Source: Actinomycetales bacterium
Lineage (GTDB): Bacteria > Actinomycetota > Actinomycetes > S36-B12
Direction of reading: 5' to 3'
Assembly (NCBI GenBank): GCA_016125355.1
Contig: WGLX01000017.1
Location: forward strand, 45,372-109,371
DNA length: 64,000 nt
In this document: one piece after another, positions 9,184 through 17,446 of the stretch
Layout: every line of letters begins with the position of its first letter
Position numbering within the stretch: the first letter of the stretch is position 1
The notes under the pieces: model-generated
Databases searched by the model: none
What the model saw: only the letters and a program-made list of their open reading frames with translations
What the model was told of the DNA's origin: nothing
Translations under genes and position numbers: made by a program

Positions 9184-9982
9184 AGCGCGCGAAGCCGGTG
9201 ACGGTCGTGCCGGCCTCGGAGAGGACCTGCGCGACGGTCTTCTTGTTGTCCACGACGCTGGGCTGCTCGAGCAGCACGTTGTCCTTGAAGAACGCGTTCA
9301 CGCGACCCTCGATGATCTTCGGCATGGCCGCCTCGGGCTTGCCCTCCTCCTTGGCGGTCGCCTCGGCGATGCGCCGCTCGTTCTCGACCACATCGGCGGG
9401 GACCTCGTCACGCGTGAGGAACTGCGGCCGCATCGCGGCGACCTGCATGGCCGCACCCCGCGCCGCACCGTCGTCGCCGGAGTAGGCCACGATCACGCCC
9501 ACCTGCGGAGGCAGGTCCGACGCGCGGTGGTGGAGGTAGACCGCGACATCCCCGTCGAGCACGGCCACCCGGCCCAGCTCGATCTTCTCGCCGATGACGC
9601 CGGCCATCTCCGTCGTGGCGGCCTCCACCGTGCGGCCGTCCGGCAGCGCCGCCGCGAGCAGTGCATCGCGGTCACCCAGCTGTCCGGCGTTGGCGACCTT
9701 GGCGATCTCGCCCGCGAGCGTCAGGAAGTCGGCGTTCTTGGCCACGAAGTCGGTCTCGCAGAGCAGCTCGACGAGGGCGTTGCCATCGGCGGCGACTAGG
9801 CCATTGGCGGCCTCCCGCTCGGCACCGCGCTTGGCGGCCTTGGCCGCACCGGAGATGCGGAGCAGCTCGACGGCCTTGTCGAAGTCGCCGTCGGCCTCCT
9901 CGAGGGCCTTCTTGCACTCCATCATGCCCGCGGAGGTGAGGTCGCGGAGCTTCTTGACGTCTGCGGCGGAAATGGTCGCCAT
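9164..9982 (-). CDS. tsf: Translation elongation factor Ts
   Basis: Nucleotide exchange factor that releases GDP from EF-Tu. The 272-residue protein starts at the ATG at 9982 ([20 protein letters not shown]), has the N-terminal UBA-like region with [16 protein letters not shown], and then the core motif [13 protein letters not shown] with the TDF residues that contact EF-Tu. The open frame runs much further upstream into the rpsB tail but is not family-like there. It follows rpsB by 107 bp, the usual rpsB-tsf pair. Its 3' end, stop codon included, is duplicated 43 bp downstream. Confidence 0.97.
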   Translation of the reverse strand: MATISAADVKKLRDLTSAGMMECKKALEEADGDFDKAVELLRISGAAKAAKRGAEREAANGLVAADGNALVELLCETDFVAKNADFLTLAGEIAKVANAGQLGDRDALLAAALPDGRTVEAATTEMAGVIGEKIELGRVAVLDGDVAVYLHHRASDLPPQVGVIVAYSGDDGAARGAAMQVAAMRPQFLTRDEVPADVVENERRIAEATAKEEGKPEAAMPKIIEGRVNAFFKDNVLLEQPSVVDNKKTVAQVLSEAGTTVTGFARFEPGQA

Positions 9983-10089
9983 GGGGTTTTCCTGTCCTCT
10001 TCGTTCGTTGTGGGGGTTCGTGGGGGCCCGGCGATGGCCGTGCCGAACGAGGTCCGGGAGCCCGAGGGCTCCCGGACCGTCGCGACGTA

Positions 10090-10959
10090 CTACTCCGCGG
10101 GGGCCTGCTCGGCGGCAGCCGGCTCGGCCGCCTGCTCGGCCGCCGGCTCGGCAGCCGGCTCGGCAGCCTGCTCGGCCGGTGCCTCGGCAGCGGCCTCGGC
10201 GCCGGCGAGGAGCTCGCGCTCCCACTCGGCCAGGGGCTCTTCGGCCCCGGTGCCGGTGGCGCCACCGTTGGCGCGGGCCATCAGGCCGTCGGCCACGGCG
10301 TCGGCGATGACGCGGGTGAGCAGCGCCACCGAGCGGATCGCGTCGTCATTGCCCGGGATCGGGAAGTCGACCTCGTCGGGATCGCAGTTGGTGTCGAGCA
10401 CCGCGATGACGGGGATGTTCAGCTTGCGAGCCTCGCCGACGGCGATGTGCTCCTTCTTCGTGTCGACGACCCACACCGCGCTCGGCAGCTTGGCCATGTC
10501 GCGGATGCCGCCGAGCGTGCGCTCGAGCTTCTCCTTCTCGCGGCGAAGGACGAGGAGCTCCTTCTTCGTGAGGCCGGAGCCGGCCACGTCGTCGAAGTCG
10601 ATCTCCTCGAGCTCCTTGAGGCGCTGGAGGCGCTTGTGCACGGTCTGGAAGTTGGTCAGCATGCCGCCGAGCCACCGCTGGTTCACGTAAGGCATGCCCA
10701 CGCGGGTGGCCTGCTCGGCGATCGCCTCCTGGCCCTGCTTCTTGGTGCCCACGAACATCACGGTTCCGCCACGGGCGACGGTCTCCTTGACGAACTCGTA
10801 AGCGCGGTCGATGTAGGACAGCGACTGCTGCAGATCAATGATGTAGATGCCATTGCGCTCGGTGAAGATGAAGCGCTTCATCTTCGGGTTCCACCGGCGG
10901 GTCTGATGCCCGAAGTGGACACCGCTCTCGAGCAACTGGCGCATGGTCACGACGGCCAT
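10090..10959 (-). CDS. rpsB: 30S ribosomal protein S2
   Basis: Small-subunit protein on the back of the 30S body. The 289-residue product begins [20 protein letters not shown], with AGGAG 8 bases upstream of the ATG at 10959. The core contains [42 protein letters not shown] and [18 protein letters not shown]. After about residue 230 comes a low-complexity Ala/Glu/Pro tail of repeated [11 protein letters not shown] type, about 45 residues. Such acidic tails are seen on many actinobacterial S2 proteins; their role is unknown. Confidence 0.97.
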   Translation of the reverse strand: MAVVTMRQLLESGVHFGHQTRRWNPKMKRFIFTERNGIYIIDLQQSLSYIDRAYEFVKETVARGGTVMFVGTKKQGQEAIAEQATRVGMPYVNQRWLGGMLTNFQTVHKRLQRLKELEEIDFDDVAGSGLTKKELLVLRREKEKLERTLGGIRDMAKLPSAVWVVDTKKEHIAVGEARKLNIPVIAVLDTNCDPDEVDFPIPGNDDAIRSVALLTRVIADAVADGLMARANGGATGTGAEEPLAEWERELLAGAEAAAEAPAEQAAEPAAEPAAEQAAEPAAAEQAPAE

Positions 10960-11272
10960 GGATGCACTCCTGTTCGCGCCGGCCCTTCCGGGCACGACGC
11001 TTGGTCGGTTGTCGGCCCGGACGGGTGCCCGGGCCCCTGACGACCCCCGGAAGCCGACTCCCCCGAGGGGACCGACCGGATTCCGGCGCGCACTCGCTGC
11101 GCGTGACGGGTCGTGCGAATTCCCGCCCGTTCCGGTGACCGGACGGGCAGGTGCCCCCATTCTACGGCCTGGCAGGCCGTGCTCTGTCCACAGGCTGCCG
11201 CCCCGCGGTCCTCCCTCCCCCGGTGCCCCGCGGCGGCCGCGCCGTCACGGTGACCCGCGGGAGCGTTCCTCC
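10960..11272. other. Divergent promoter region between rpsB and the M23 peptidase
   Basis: A 313-bp region with no gene. A near-perfect hairpin at 11125-11148 (GCCCGTTCCGG pairing with ACCGGACGGGC apart from one base) lies about 165 nt upstream of rpsB and could belong to its leader. I could not assign convincing -10/-35 boxes. Confidence 0.4.
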
Positions 11273-11764
11273 ATGACCGTCCTCGCTGCCGCGGCCCTGC
11301 TCCTCACGGTCTGGGCTGCCGTCGGAGGCCCCGCAGAGCCGGTACCCGAAGGCTCGGGCCGCTGGCCAGTAATGACCCCGGTGGTCCTCTCCGGCTTCCG
11401 GCCCCCCGACGCCCCCTGGGGCGCCGGGCACCGGGGCGTCGATCTTGCGGCACGGACCGGGGAAACCGTGCGGGCCGTCCTGGCCGGGCGGATCGCCTTC
11501 GCGGGCACTGTGGCCGGAAAGCCGGTGGTCACCATCGCGCTGGCGGATGGACGTCGCATCACCTACGAGCCGGTCCGGGCGAGCGTCCGGGTGGGCGACC
11601 GTGTCACCGCGGGCGACGTGCTGGGGGTGCTGTCGAGCAGCGGCGGCCACTGCGGCGGTGTCGTGGGCTGCCTGCACCTGGGCTTGGTCACGGCGAGCGG
11701 ATACGCCGATCCGATGAGCCTCCTGGGCCGGCGTCCGGCCGTACTCAAGCCGTGGCCACCCTGA
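11273..11764 (+). CDS. M23 (LytM-type) peptidase-like exported protein
   Basis: A 163-residue protein with a short hydrophobic N-terminus (MTVLAAAALLLTVWAAVGG), probably a signal peptide or anchor, then one M23 domain. The zinc ligands of the family are visible: H53 and D57 in GAGHRGVDLA, and H135 in GCLHLGL. In active LytM enzymes the last motif is HxH; here the first His is Cys133. His126 precedes it in SSGGHCGG. Loss of that His suggests weakened or absent hydrolysis, or a Cys-assisted variant; Cys127 and Cys133 could form a disulfide. An M23 gene next to rpsB is common in actinobacteria, which supports the call. Confidence 0.8.
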   Translation: MTVLAAAALLLTVWAAVGGPAEPVPEGSGRWPVMTPVVLSGFRPPDAPWGAGHRGVDLAARTGETVRAVLAGRIAFAGTVAGKPVVTIALADGRRITYEPVRASVRVGDRVTAGDVLGVLSSSGGHCGGVVGCLHLGLVTASGYADPMSLLGRRPAVLKPWPP

Positions 11765-11793
11765 ACCGGACCAGCGGGCAGCACCCCATCAGG

Positions 11794-12405
11794 TCAGGGT
11801 TCCGGCCCCACCTCGAATCCCAGCTCCTGCGCCAGTGCGACGGCCTGCGTCCCGTCGATCAGGGCGCCCGTGCGGCCCAGGTGGCGCGGGTCCAGGCCGG
11901 TCAGATCACAGCCCCGGAGGTCTGTCCCTTGGACCCGAGCGTCGGTCCAGGACGTGCCCGACAGGTCGCAGTCGCGCCATACCGCGTCGTCGAGCACCGC
12001 GGCTGTGAGGTCGCACTCCCGCATCCGGACCCCCTGGGCGCTGCTGCGTCGGAGGTCGCACTCGGCCAGCGACGTCAGCGACCAGTCGCCCCCGGTGATC
12101 CGCAGCGTGGTGAAGGTGCAGGTGTCGAAGGCGGCCCCCAGGAGCCGGCAGCCGTCGAACTCGGTATCGAAGAACGAGCAGCCGATGAACACGCATCCGG
12201 TGAAGGCGCTGGCCCGGAGCCGGGCACCGTTGAACCGCACCCGCAGGAAGACGCAGCCGTCGAACTGGCTGCCACTGACTACCGCGTCGGTGAGGTCGAC
12301 ATCCCGGAACTCCGTCGCCGTGTGGGACTCCTCGGCCAGCGTCCGGCCGTCCCAGTCCTCGTCCTCCACGAGCTCACTCACCGGTGGCCTTCGGATTCGC
12401 GCCAT
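11794..12405 (-). CDS. Pentapeptide repeat protein
   Basis: A 203-residue protein made of tandem A(D/N)LxX-type five-residue repeats from about residue 33 to 180, for example FRDVDLTDAVVSGSQFDGCVF and DLRRSSAQGVRMRECDLTAAVL. Such repeats fold into a right-handed quadrilateral beta-helix. Some members (Qnr, MfpA) mimic DNA and bind gyrase, but there is no specific evidence for that here. The N-terminal region has DWDGRTLAEESHTATEF. The gene converges on the M23 gene and is followed 23 bp on by xerC. Confidence 0.85.
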   Translation of the reverse strand: MARIRRPPVSELVEDEDWDGRTLAEESHTATEFRDVDLTDAVVSGSQFDGCVFLRVRFNGARLRASAFTGCVFIGCSFFDTEFDGCRLLGAAFDTCTFTTLRITGGDWSLTSLAECDLRRSSAQGVRMRECDLTAAVLDDAVWRDCDLSGTSWTDARVQGTDLRGCDLTGLDPRHLGRTGALIDGTQAVALAQELGFEVGPEP

Positions 12406-12428
12406 GCCGTCACGCTAGCGGCGCGGGC

Positions 12429-13382
12429 TCAGCCCTCGTCGGCAACGGCTCTCGGGTGCGCCAGCGCAAACGTGGCGCGCAGGCGCTCGACCGAGACGTG
12501 GGTGTAGCGCTGCGTCGTGGCGAGGGTCGCATGCCCGAGCAGCTCCTGGACCGTTCGGAGGTCGGCCCCGCCCTCCAGGACGTGGGTCGCCGCGGAATGG
12601 CGGAGCCCGTGGGGCGCCAGGTCGCTGACCCCAGCCCCTGAGGCCAGCCGGTGGACGGCAGCGCGGACCGCGCGCGGGTCGACGCGGCCGCCCCGCGCCC
12701 CGAGGAAAAGGGCATGGCCGGACCCCACGCTCACCAGCTGCGCCCTCGCCGCCCGCCACTCGTCGAGGGCCCTGCCGGCCGGCCCGCCGAACGGGACCAC
12801 CCGCTCCTTCCGGCCCTTTCCCAGCACCCGGATCGTGCGGCGTTCGTCATTGACGTCGGACAGGTCGAGGGCGCACAGCTCGGAGACGCGGATCCCGGTG
12901 GCATAGAGCAGTTCGACGAGAGCACGATCGCGGATGGCGACGGGCGAGCCGTCATCGGCCGCCACCGCGGCGTGGTCCATGAGTGCCGTGGCATCGCCGA
13001 CCGACAGCACGACCGGCAGCGTCCTGCTCACGGACGGGCTCGCGAGGCGATCCCCCGGATCGACGTCGGCCAGGCCCCGGCGCAGGCACCACGCCGTGAA
13101 AGCCCTGGCGGACGCCGCGCGGCGGGCGACCGTGCTCCTGGCCCGCCCCTCGCGCGCCTGAAGGCCGAGCCACCCCCGCAGATGCGTGAGGGAGATCCCG
13201 TCGGGCTCGCGGACCCCCCGTGCGGCGCAGAAGTGGAGGAGGTCGGTCAGGTCGCCCGTGTAGGCGCGCACCGTGTGGACACTGGCCCCGCGCTCGTCGC
13301 GGAGGTGCGCCACGAAGTCGTCCAGCGCGAGCGCGAGGTCCGGTGGCAGCTCGTCGACCGGCGTCGCGTCGTCCTCCGTCAC
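12429..13382 (-). CDS. xerC: Tyrosine recombinase XerC
   Basis: Chromosome-dimer resolution recombinase acting with XerD at dif. The 317-residue protein has an N-terminal SAM-like core-binding domain (LDDFVAHLRDERGASVHTVRAY). Its catalytic domain carries ATGIRVSELCALDLSDV (catalytic Arg), LGKGRKERVVPFG (Lys), and HGLRHSAATHVLEGGADLR with ELLGHATLATTQRYTHV (His, Arg, His and the Tyr nucleophile). GTG start at 13382. It lies next to dprA, as in mycobacteria, so it is the housekeeping gene rather than a mobile-element integrase. Confidence 0.93.
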   Translation of the reverse strand: MTEDDATPVDELPPDLALALDDFVAHLRDERGASVHTVRAYTGDLTDLLHFCAARGVREPDGISLTHLRGWLGLQAREGRARSTVARRAASARAFTAWCLRRGLADVDPGDRLASPSVSRTLPVVLSVGDATALMDHAAVAADDGSPVAIRDRALVELLYATGIRVSELCALDLSDVNDERRTIRVLGKGRKERVVPFGGPAGRALDEWRAARAQLVSVGSGHALFLGARGGRVDPRAVRAAVHRLASGAGVSDLAPHGLRHSAATHVLEGGADLRTVQELLGHATLATTQRYTHVSVERLRATFALAHPRAVADEG

Positions 13383-13430
13383 CCTGCCATGGTGACAACC
13401 GGGAGGCCCCGAAGGCGTCAGGCGCGCGGG

Positions 13431-14555
13431 TCAGCGGCGAACCAGGCGCCAGCCGTCCGCCTCCAGCACCAGCCACCCCTCCGCCACGAGCACCCCTGCC
13501 GCGGCGAGCACGTCTCCCGGCGAGCGACCCGATGCAACGACCAGGGCGTCCAGGGACATGCTCCGCCGCGCGGGCATCGCATCGAGTACCTCACGCTCGC
13601 GGGCCGGAAGGGCATCCCGGCCGGTGCGACGTTCCTGGACGGCCGATGACGACGATGCCGCGGTCAGGTCGAGCGCCTGCCGCACGTCGTCGACATGACT
13701 CGCCAGCAGCGCCTCACCCTCCTGGATCATGCGATGGCAGCCGAAGGAGGCCGGCGACGTGACGGGCCCGGGTACGGCGAGCACCGGTCGGGACAAGGAC
13801 CGGGCATCGCCCGCCGTCGCGGCCGCTCCCGACCGAACAGCCGCCTCCACGACCACGGTCGCGCGGCCGAGCGCCGCGATGAGGCGGTTGCGGGACAGGA
13901 ACCGGTGTCGGCGGACCTGCTCGCCCGGAGGTGACTCGCTGACCACGACGCCCGAGTCCGCGATTGCGTCGATCAGCGGGGCGTGGGCCCGGGGATAGGG
14001 CACGTCGACCCCACCGGCGAGCACCGCGATCGTGGTACCGCCGGCTGCCAGGGCCCCGCGATGCGCGGCGGCATCGATCCCGAACGCGGCCCCCGACACG
14101 ATGGTCCACGCCTCGCCCGCCAGGTCGGCGGCCCAGGTGCGGGAGACCTCCTCCCCGTATGCGGTGCAGGCACGGGCCCCCACGATCGCCACCGACCGGA
14201 GGGCCAGTAGGCGGAGGTCGGCCGCGCCGAGCAGCCACAGCGCGAGGGGCGTCGTCCGGCCCAGGGCGGACAGCTGGCTGGGCCACTCGCGGTCGTGGGA
14301 GGTGATGATCCGCGCGCCGACGCGAGCCGCGTCCTGCTCGGGGTCCCATCGGTCCTCGGCGCGCGACCGCACGTGCGCAAGCCGAGCCCGCACTCCCTCC
14401 TCATGCGCGTGCCCGGTCTGTCCCCGCTGGATCCGGTCCAGCACCTGCTGGGCACCCCACGAGGCCACCAGCTCCCCCCATCGCTCGTCTCCGGGCTCGA
14501 GGACGTGCGCAAGAGTGATGAGCGCGGACCGCTCACCGGTCGCGGCCCCACTCAC
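13431..14555 (-). CDS. dprA: DNA-processing protein DprA (Smf)
   Basis: A single-stranded-DNA-binding protein of Rossmann-like fold that loads RecA during uptake of DNA in competent bacteria; its role in most actinobacteria is unclear. The 374-residue product has VAIVGARACTAYGEEV, SGAAFGIDAAAHRGAL, VLAGGVDVPYPRAH, SESPPGEQVRRHRFLSRNRLIAAL and AVPGPVTSPAS, all DprA motifs. It also has a C-terminal winged-helix region (LDALVVASGRSPGDVL). Its GTG start shares a GTGA overlap with the comM stop; the comM-dprA-xerC order is conserved. Confidence 0.94.
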   Translation of the reverse strand: MSGAATGERSALITLAHVLEPGDERWGELVASWGAQQVLDRIQRGQTGHAHEEGVRARLAHVRSRAEDRWDPEQDAARVGARIITSHDREWPSQLSALGRTTPLALWLLGAADLRLLALRSVAIVGARACTAYGEEVSRTWAADLAGEAWTIVSGAAFGIDAAAHRGALAAGGTTIAVLAGGVDVPYPRAHAPLIDAIADSGVVVSESPPGEQVRRHRFLSRNRLIAALGRATVVVEAAVRSGAAATAGDARSLSRPVLAVPGPVTSPASFGCHRMIQEGEALLASHVDDVRQALDLTAASSSSAVQERRTGRDALPAREREVLDAMPARRSMSLDALVVASGRSPGDVLAAAGVLVAEGWLVLEADGWRLVRR

Positions 14556-16084
14556 GGAGACCAGCCGAGCGAGGCTCCACGGAGGCCGGCGGCCGCTGCT
14601 ATCTCGTCACGCCCCGGGCGGTCCCGGCCCGCCAGGTCGGACAGCGTCCACGCCACCCGCAGAACCCGGTCGGGGCCGCGCAGGTTCGGCGCCCTGCTCT
14701 CGAGATCGTGGAGCAGATCGAGCCCGCCGGAGTCCGGGAGCCAGTGGCGACGCAGTTCACCGGTGGGGATCGCCGCGTTCGACGTCCACGGGGTGCCCGC
14801 GAGCCTCAGGCGACTGCGCTCCCGGGCCGCGACCACGCGGGCGCGCACCAGGGCACTTGCCTCGCCCGGGGAGTCGTGCCGCAGCTCCCCCTCAGATGGG
14901 CGCGCGACGCTCAGGCGCAGGTCGATCCGGTCCATGAGCGGTCCCGACAGCCGCGCCGTGTAGCGACGCACGGCGGCAGGTGAGCAGGAGCAGGCGCTGC
15001 CCCGTCCGGTCCGCTGTCCGCAGGGGCAAGGGTTGGCCGTCATGACGAGCTGGAACCGTGCCGGCAGCCGTCCGGCCCACGCGGCGCGATCCAGGCTGAC
15101 CGAGCCGGACTCGAGGGACTGTCGGAGCCCCTCGAGGGCCGGGCGGGAGAACTCCGGTGCCTCGTCGAGAAGGAGCACGCCGCGGTGGGCGAGGGTCACG
15201 GCCCCGGGGGCAACCCGGGAGCCACGCAGAGCGCCGAGGACGGCCGCGCCCGACGCGGCATGGTGCGGTGACTGCATCGGCGGCCGTCGGTAGTGGGCGG
15301 TCGGTCGAGCCAGCCCCGCCACCGAGTACAGGCAGGCCACCTCCATCGCCTCGTCGTCGTCGAGGTCACCCAGCACGCTCGGCAGTCGTTCCGCCAGGAG
15401 GGTCTTGCCGACCCCCGGGGGTCCCACGAGTGCCAGGTGGTGCGAGCCCGCCGCGGCAACCTCGATCGCGAGGCGGCCGTAGGCATGCCCGCGCACATCG
15501 GCGAGGTCCGGCCCCCGCGTCTCGTCGGCCTCCGCGTCGACGCATCCCGGCCCGTCGAGCCCGGGATGCTCGGGATCGGACAGCCATCGGACCACATCGC
15601 CGAGGTGCCCGGCCAGAAGGATCCGGATCCCCGAGAGCCGGGCCAGCTCCGGCCCGGCGTCGGTGGGTGCCACGAGGCGGGACACACCGGCGTCGCGTGC
15701 GGCAAGGGCAGCCGGGAGGGCGCCTCGCGCCGACCGCAGCCGGCCATCGAGGCCGAGCTCCCCCGTGAAGACGGTGTCCTCCACCCGATCCGCTGGCAGC
15801 TGGCCCGCAGCCGCCAGGACTGCGACGGCGATCGGCAGGTCGAGCCCGGCACCGTTCTTGCGGATCTCCGCAGGCGTGAGGCTGATCGTGACCCGTCGGT
15901 TCGGCCAGGTGCGACCCACGCTCGTGACCGCGCACCTGGCCCTCAGCCGGGCCTCGTTGACGCTGGCGTCGGGCAGCCCGACCAGCCCGACCGCCGGCAG
16001 GCCCTCCGAGACATCGACCTCCACCTGCACCAGCACCCCGCGGGCACCCGACAGGACCGCGCCGTTGACGCGCGCCCCCGCCAT
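14552..16084 (-). CDS. comM: ComM/YifB-type Mg-chelatase-like AAA+ ATPase
   Basis: A 510-residue AAA+ protein of the YifB/ComM group; ComM is a branch-migration helicase in natural transformation. It starts at the ATG at 16084 (MAGARVNGAVLSGARGVLVQ), has the N-terminal Lon-like domain (AVGLVGLPDASVNEARLRAR), the Walker A GPPGVGKT, the Walker B VLLLDEAPEFSR, and a cysteine cluster NPCPCGQ...CSCSP. The Mg-chelatase C-terminal domain follows. One base separates it from the yraN stop. The neighbouring yraN and dprA form the usual DNA-processing trio. Confidence 0.92.
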   Translation of the reverse strand: MAGARVNGAVLSGARGVLVQVEVDVSEGLPAVGLVGLPDASVNEARLRARCAVTSVGRTWPNRRVTISLTPAEIRKNGAGLDLPIAVAVLAAAGQLPADRVEDTVFTGELGLDGRLRSARGALPAALAARDAGVSRLVAPTDAGPELARLSGIRILLAGHLGDVVRWLSDPEHPGLDGPGCVDAEADETRGPDLADVRGHAYGRLAIEVAAAGSHHLALVGPPGVGKTLLAERLPSVLGDLDDDEAMEVACLYSVAGLARPTAHYRRPPMQSPHHAASGAAVLGALRGSRVAPGAVTLAHRGVLLLDEAPEFSRPALEGLRQSLESGSVSLDRAAWAGRLPARFQLVMTANPCPCGQRTGRGSACSCSPAAVRRYTARLSGPLMDRIDLRLSVARPSEGELRHDSPGEASALVRARVVAARERSRLRLAGTPWTSNAAIPTGELRRHWLPDSGGLDLLHDLESRAPNLRGPDRVLRVAWTLSDLAGRDRPGRDEIAAAAGLRGASLGWSP

Positions 16085-16085
16085 G

Positions 16086-16442
16086 TCAGGCAACCCCCTG
16101 CACGTGCTCGATGACCATGGCGCCCTCGGGTGGGGCCAGGACGCCCACGACGTCGAAGCGGATGTCGGGGATGTACACCTGCTGCTCGTCCAGCCAATGC
16201 AGCGCCAGCTCGCGCAGGCGACGCAACTTGCGGGGACCGACGGCATCGAGCGGCGTCCCGAGTGCATTGCTGCGCCGGGTCTTCACCTCGACGATCACGA
16301 GGGTCATGCCGTCGCGCGCGACGATGTCCAGTTCCCCGGCCGGGCAGCGCCAGTTCCTCTCGAGGATGGTCCAGCCCTTGGCCTCGAGCAGCTCGGCCGC
16401 CACCTGCTCCCCCTGGCGCCCCAAGGCGTCCTTCGCCCGCAT
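16086..16442 (-). CDS. yraN: UPF0102 / YraN family endonuclease-like protein
   Basis: A 118-residue protein of the YraN family, which has a Holliday-junction-resolvase-like nuclease fold; its cellular role is unknown. Visible motifs are GRQGEQVAAELLEAKGW, LERNWRC, GELDIVARDG and VIVEVKTRRSNALG, with the E/D/EVK residues of the restriction-nuclease core. The ATG at 16442 is chosen because GGAGGTGATC, a near-perfect anti-SD match, lies directly upstream. A GTG at 16463 is the alternative but would place that site inside the gene. Confidence 0.9.
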   Translation of the reverse strand: MRAKDALGRQGEQVAAELLEAKGWTILERNWRCPAGELDIVARDGMTLVIVEVKTRRSNALGTPLDAVGPRKLRRLRELALHWLDEQQVYIPDIRFDVVGVLAPPEGAMVIEHVQGVA

Positions 16443-16548
16443 GCGATCACCTCCGCCGGACACCCTGCCGAGGGAACGCGGAGTCCCGAGGGAGCGGTGA
16501 TCCCCTGTGGATCGGTGACCAGCCGGCGGCCCGCTGTGGAGGCGGCGA

Positions 16549-17445
16549 CTATTCGGCCTCGAGCTCCTGTCGTGCCCGCTCGAGCTCCTTCAGGGCCTCG
16601 TCGTCCAGCGTCGGGTACTGCGGATCGAGCTCCATGAGCGCCTGCGCCATGATCGCGGAGACGCAGATGCGCGCGAACCACTTGTGGTCGGCCGGCACGA
16701 CGTACCAGGGCGCCCACTGCGTGCTGGTGTGCGAGAGCATCTCCGAGTAGGCCGCCTGGTAGTCGTCCCAGTAGTGACGTTCCCGGGCGTCGGCCGCCGA
16801 GAACTTCCAGTTCTTCTCCGGCTCCTCGATCCGGTCCAGGAACCGCTGCCGCTGCTCGGCCTTCGACACGTTGAGGAACACCTTCAGGATCCGGAAGCCG
16901 TTGTCGACGAGGTACCGCTCCCAGTCGTTGATCTCGCGGTATCGGCGCTTCCATATCCCGTCGCCGACGGCGTCCTTCGGGAGTCGCTGACGCTCAAGGA
17001 GCTCGGGGTGGACGCGCACGACGAGGACCTCCTCGTAGTGCGACCGGTTGAAGATGCCGATGTCCCCGCGGGCGGGCAGGTGGACGGCCGCTCGCCACAG
17101 GTAGTCGTGATCGAGCTCGTTGGCGGAGGGGGCCTTGAAAGAGGTGACCTTCACCCCTTGCGGATTGACCCCGCTCATGACGTGCCGGATCGTGCCGTCC
17201 TTGCCGGCGGCATCCATGGCCTGCAGGCACAGCAGGAGCGCATAGGTGTCCTGGGCGGCGAGCCGCTCCTGGTACTCCGCCATGAGCTGCACCCCGCGCT
17301 CCAGCCACTCGGCCCCGTCATCCTTCTCGACGAGGTCGTTCGTGTAGCCCGGGTCGAAGTCGTGGGCGAGATCCACCTGCTGACCCGGGGGCACGCGCAG
17401 CGGTCGCGTGAACGCGCGAAGGACGTCGAGACGCTCGTCGGTCAC
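16549..17445 (-). CDS. ppk2: Polyphosphate kinase 2 family protein
   Basis: PPK2 enzymes use polyphosphate to phosphorylate nucleotides, or run in reverse. The 298-residue protein has the Walker A-like CLQAMDAAGKDGTIRHVMSGVNP, the FKAPSANELDHDYLWR segment, a lid region FNRSHYEEVLVVRVHPE, and YVVPADHKWFAR near the C-terminus. These resemble the class with a long N-terminal extension that acts on AMP, ADP or other nucleotides. Substrate direction cannot be told. The GTG at 17445 is one base from the stop of the upstream PAS-GGDEF gene, implying co-translation. Confidence 0.9.
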   Translation of the reverse strand: MTDERLDVLRAFTRPLRVPPGQQVDLAHDFDPGYTNDLVEKDDGAEWLERGVQLMAEYQERLAAQDTYALLLCLQAMDAAGKDGTIRHVMSGVNPQGVKVTSFKAPSANELDHDYLWRAAVHLPARGDIGIFNRSHYEEVLVVRVHPELLERQRLPKDAVGDGIWKRRYREINDWERYLVDNGFRILKVFLNVSKAEQRQRFLDRIEEPEKNWKFSAADARERHYWDDYQAAYSEMLSHTSTQWAPWYVVPADHKWFARICVSAIMAQALMELDPQYPTLDDEALKELERARQELEAE

Positions 17446-17446
17446 G

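Noticed and set aside
9983..10225. N-terminal extension of tsf
   Set aside because: The extra residues are Arg/Gly/Pro noise antisense-like to the repetitive rpsB tail, and the normal EF-Ts start is at 9982.
12429..13382. Tyrosine recombinase considered as a phage or island integrase
   Set aside because: Its sequence and neighbourhood (dprA, comM) match housekeeping XerC; no other phage genes are present.
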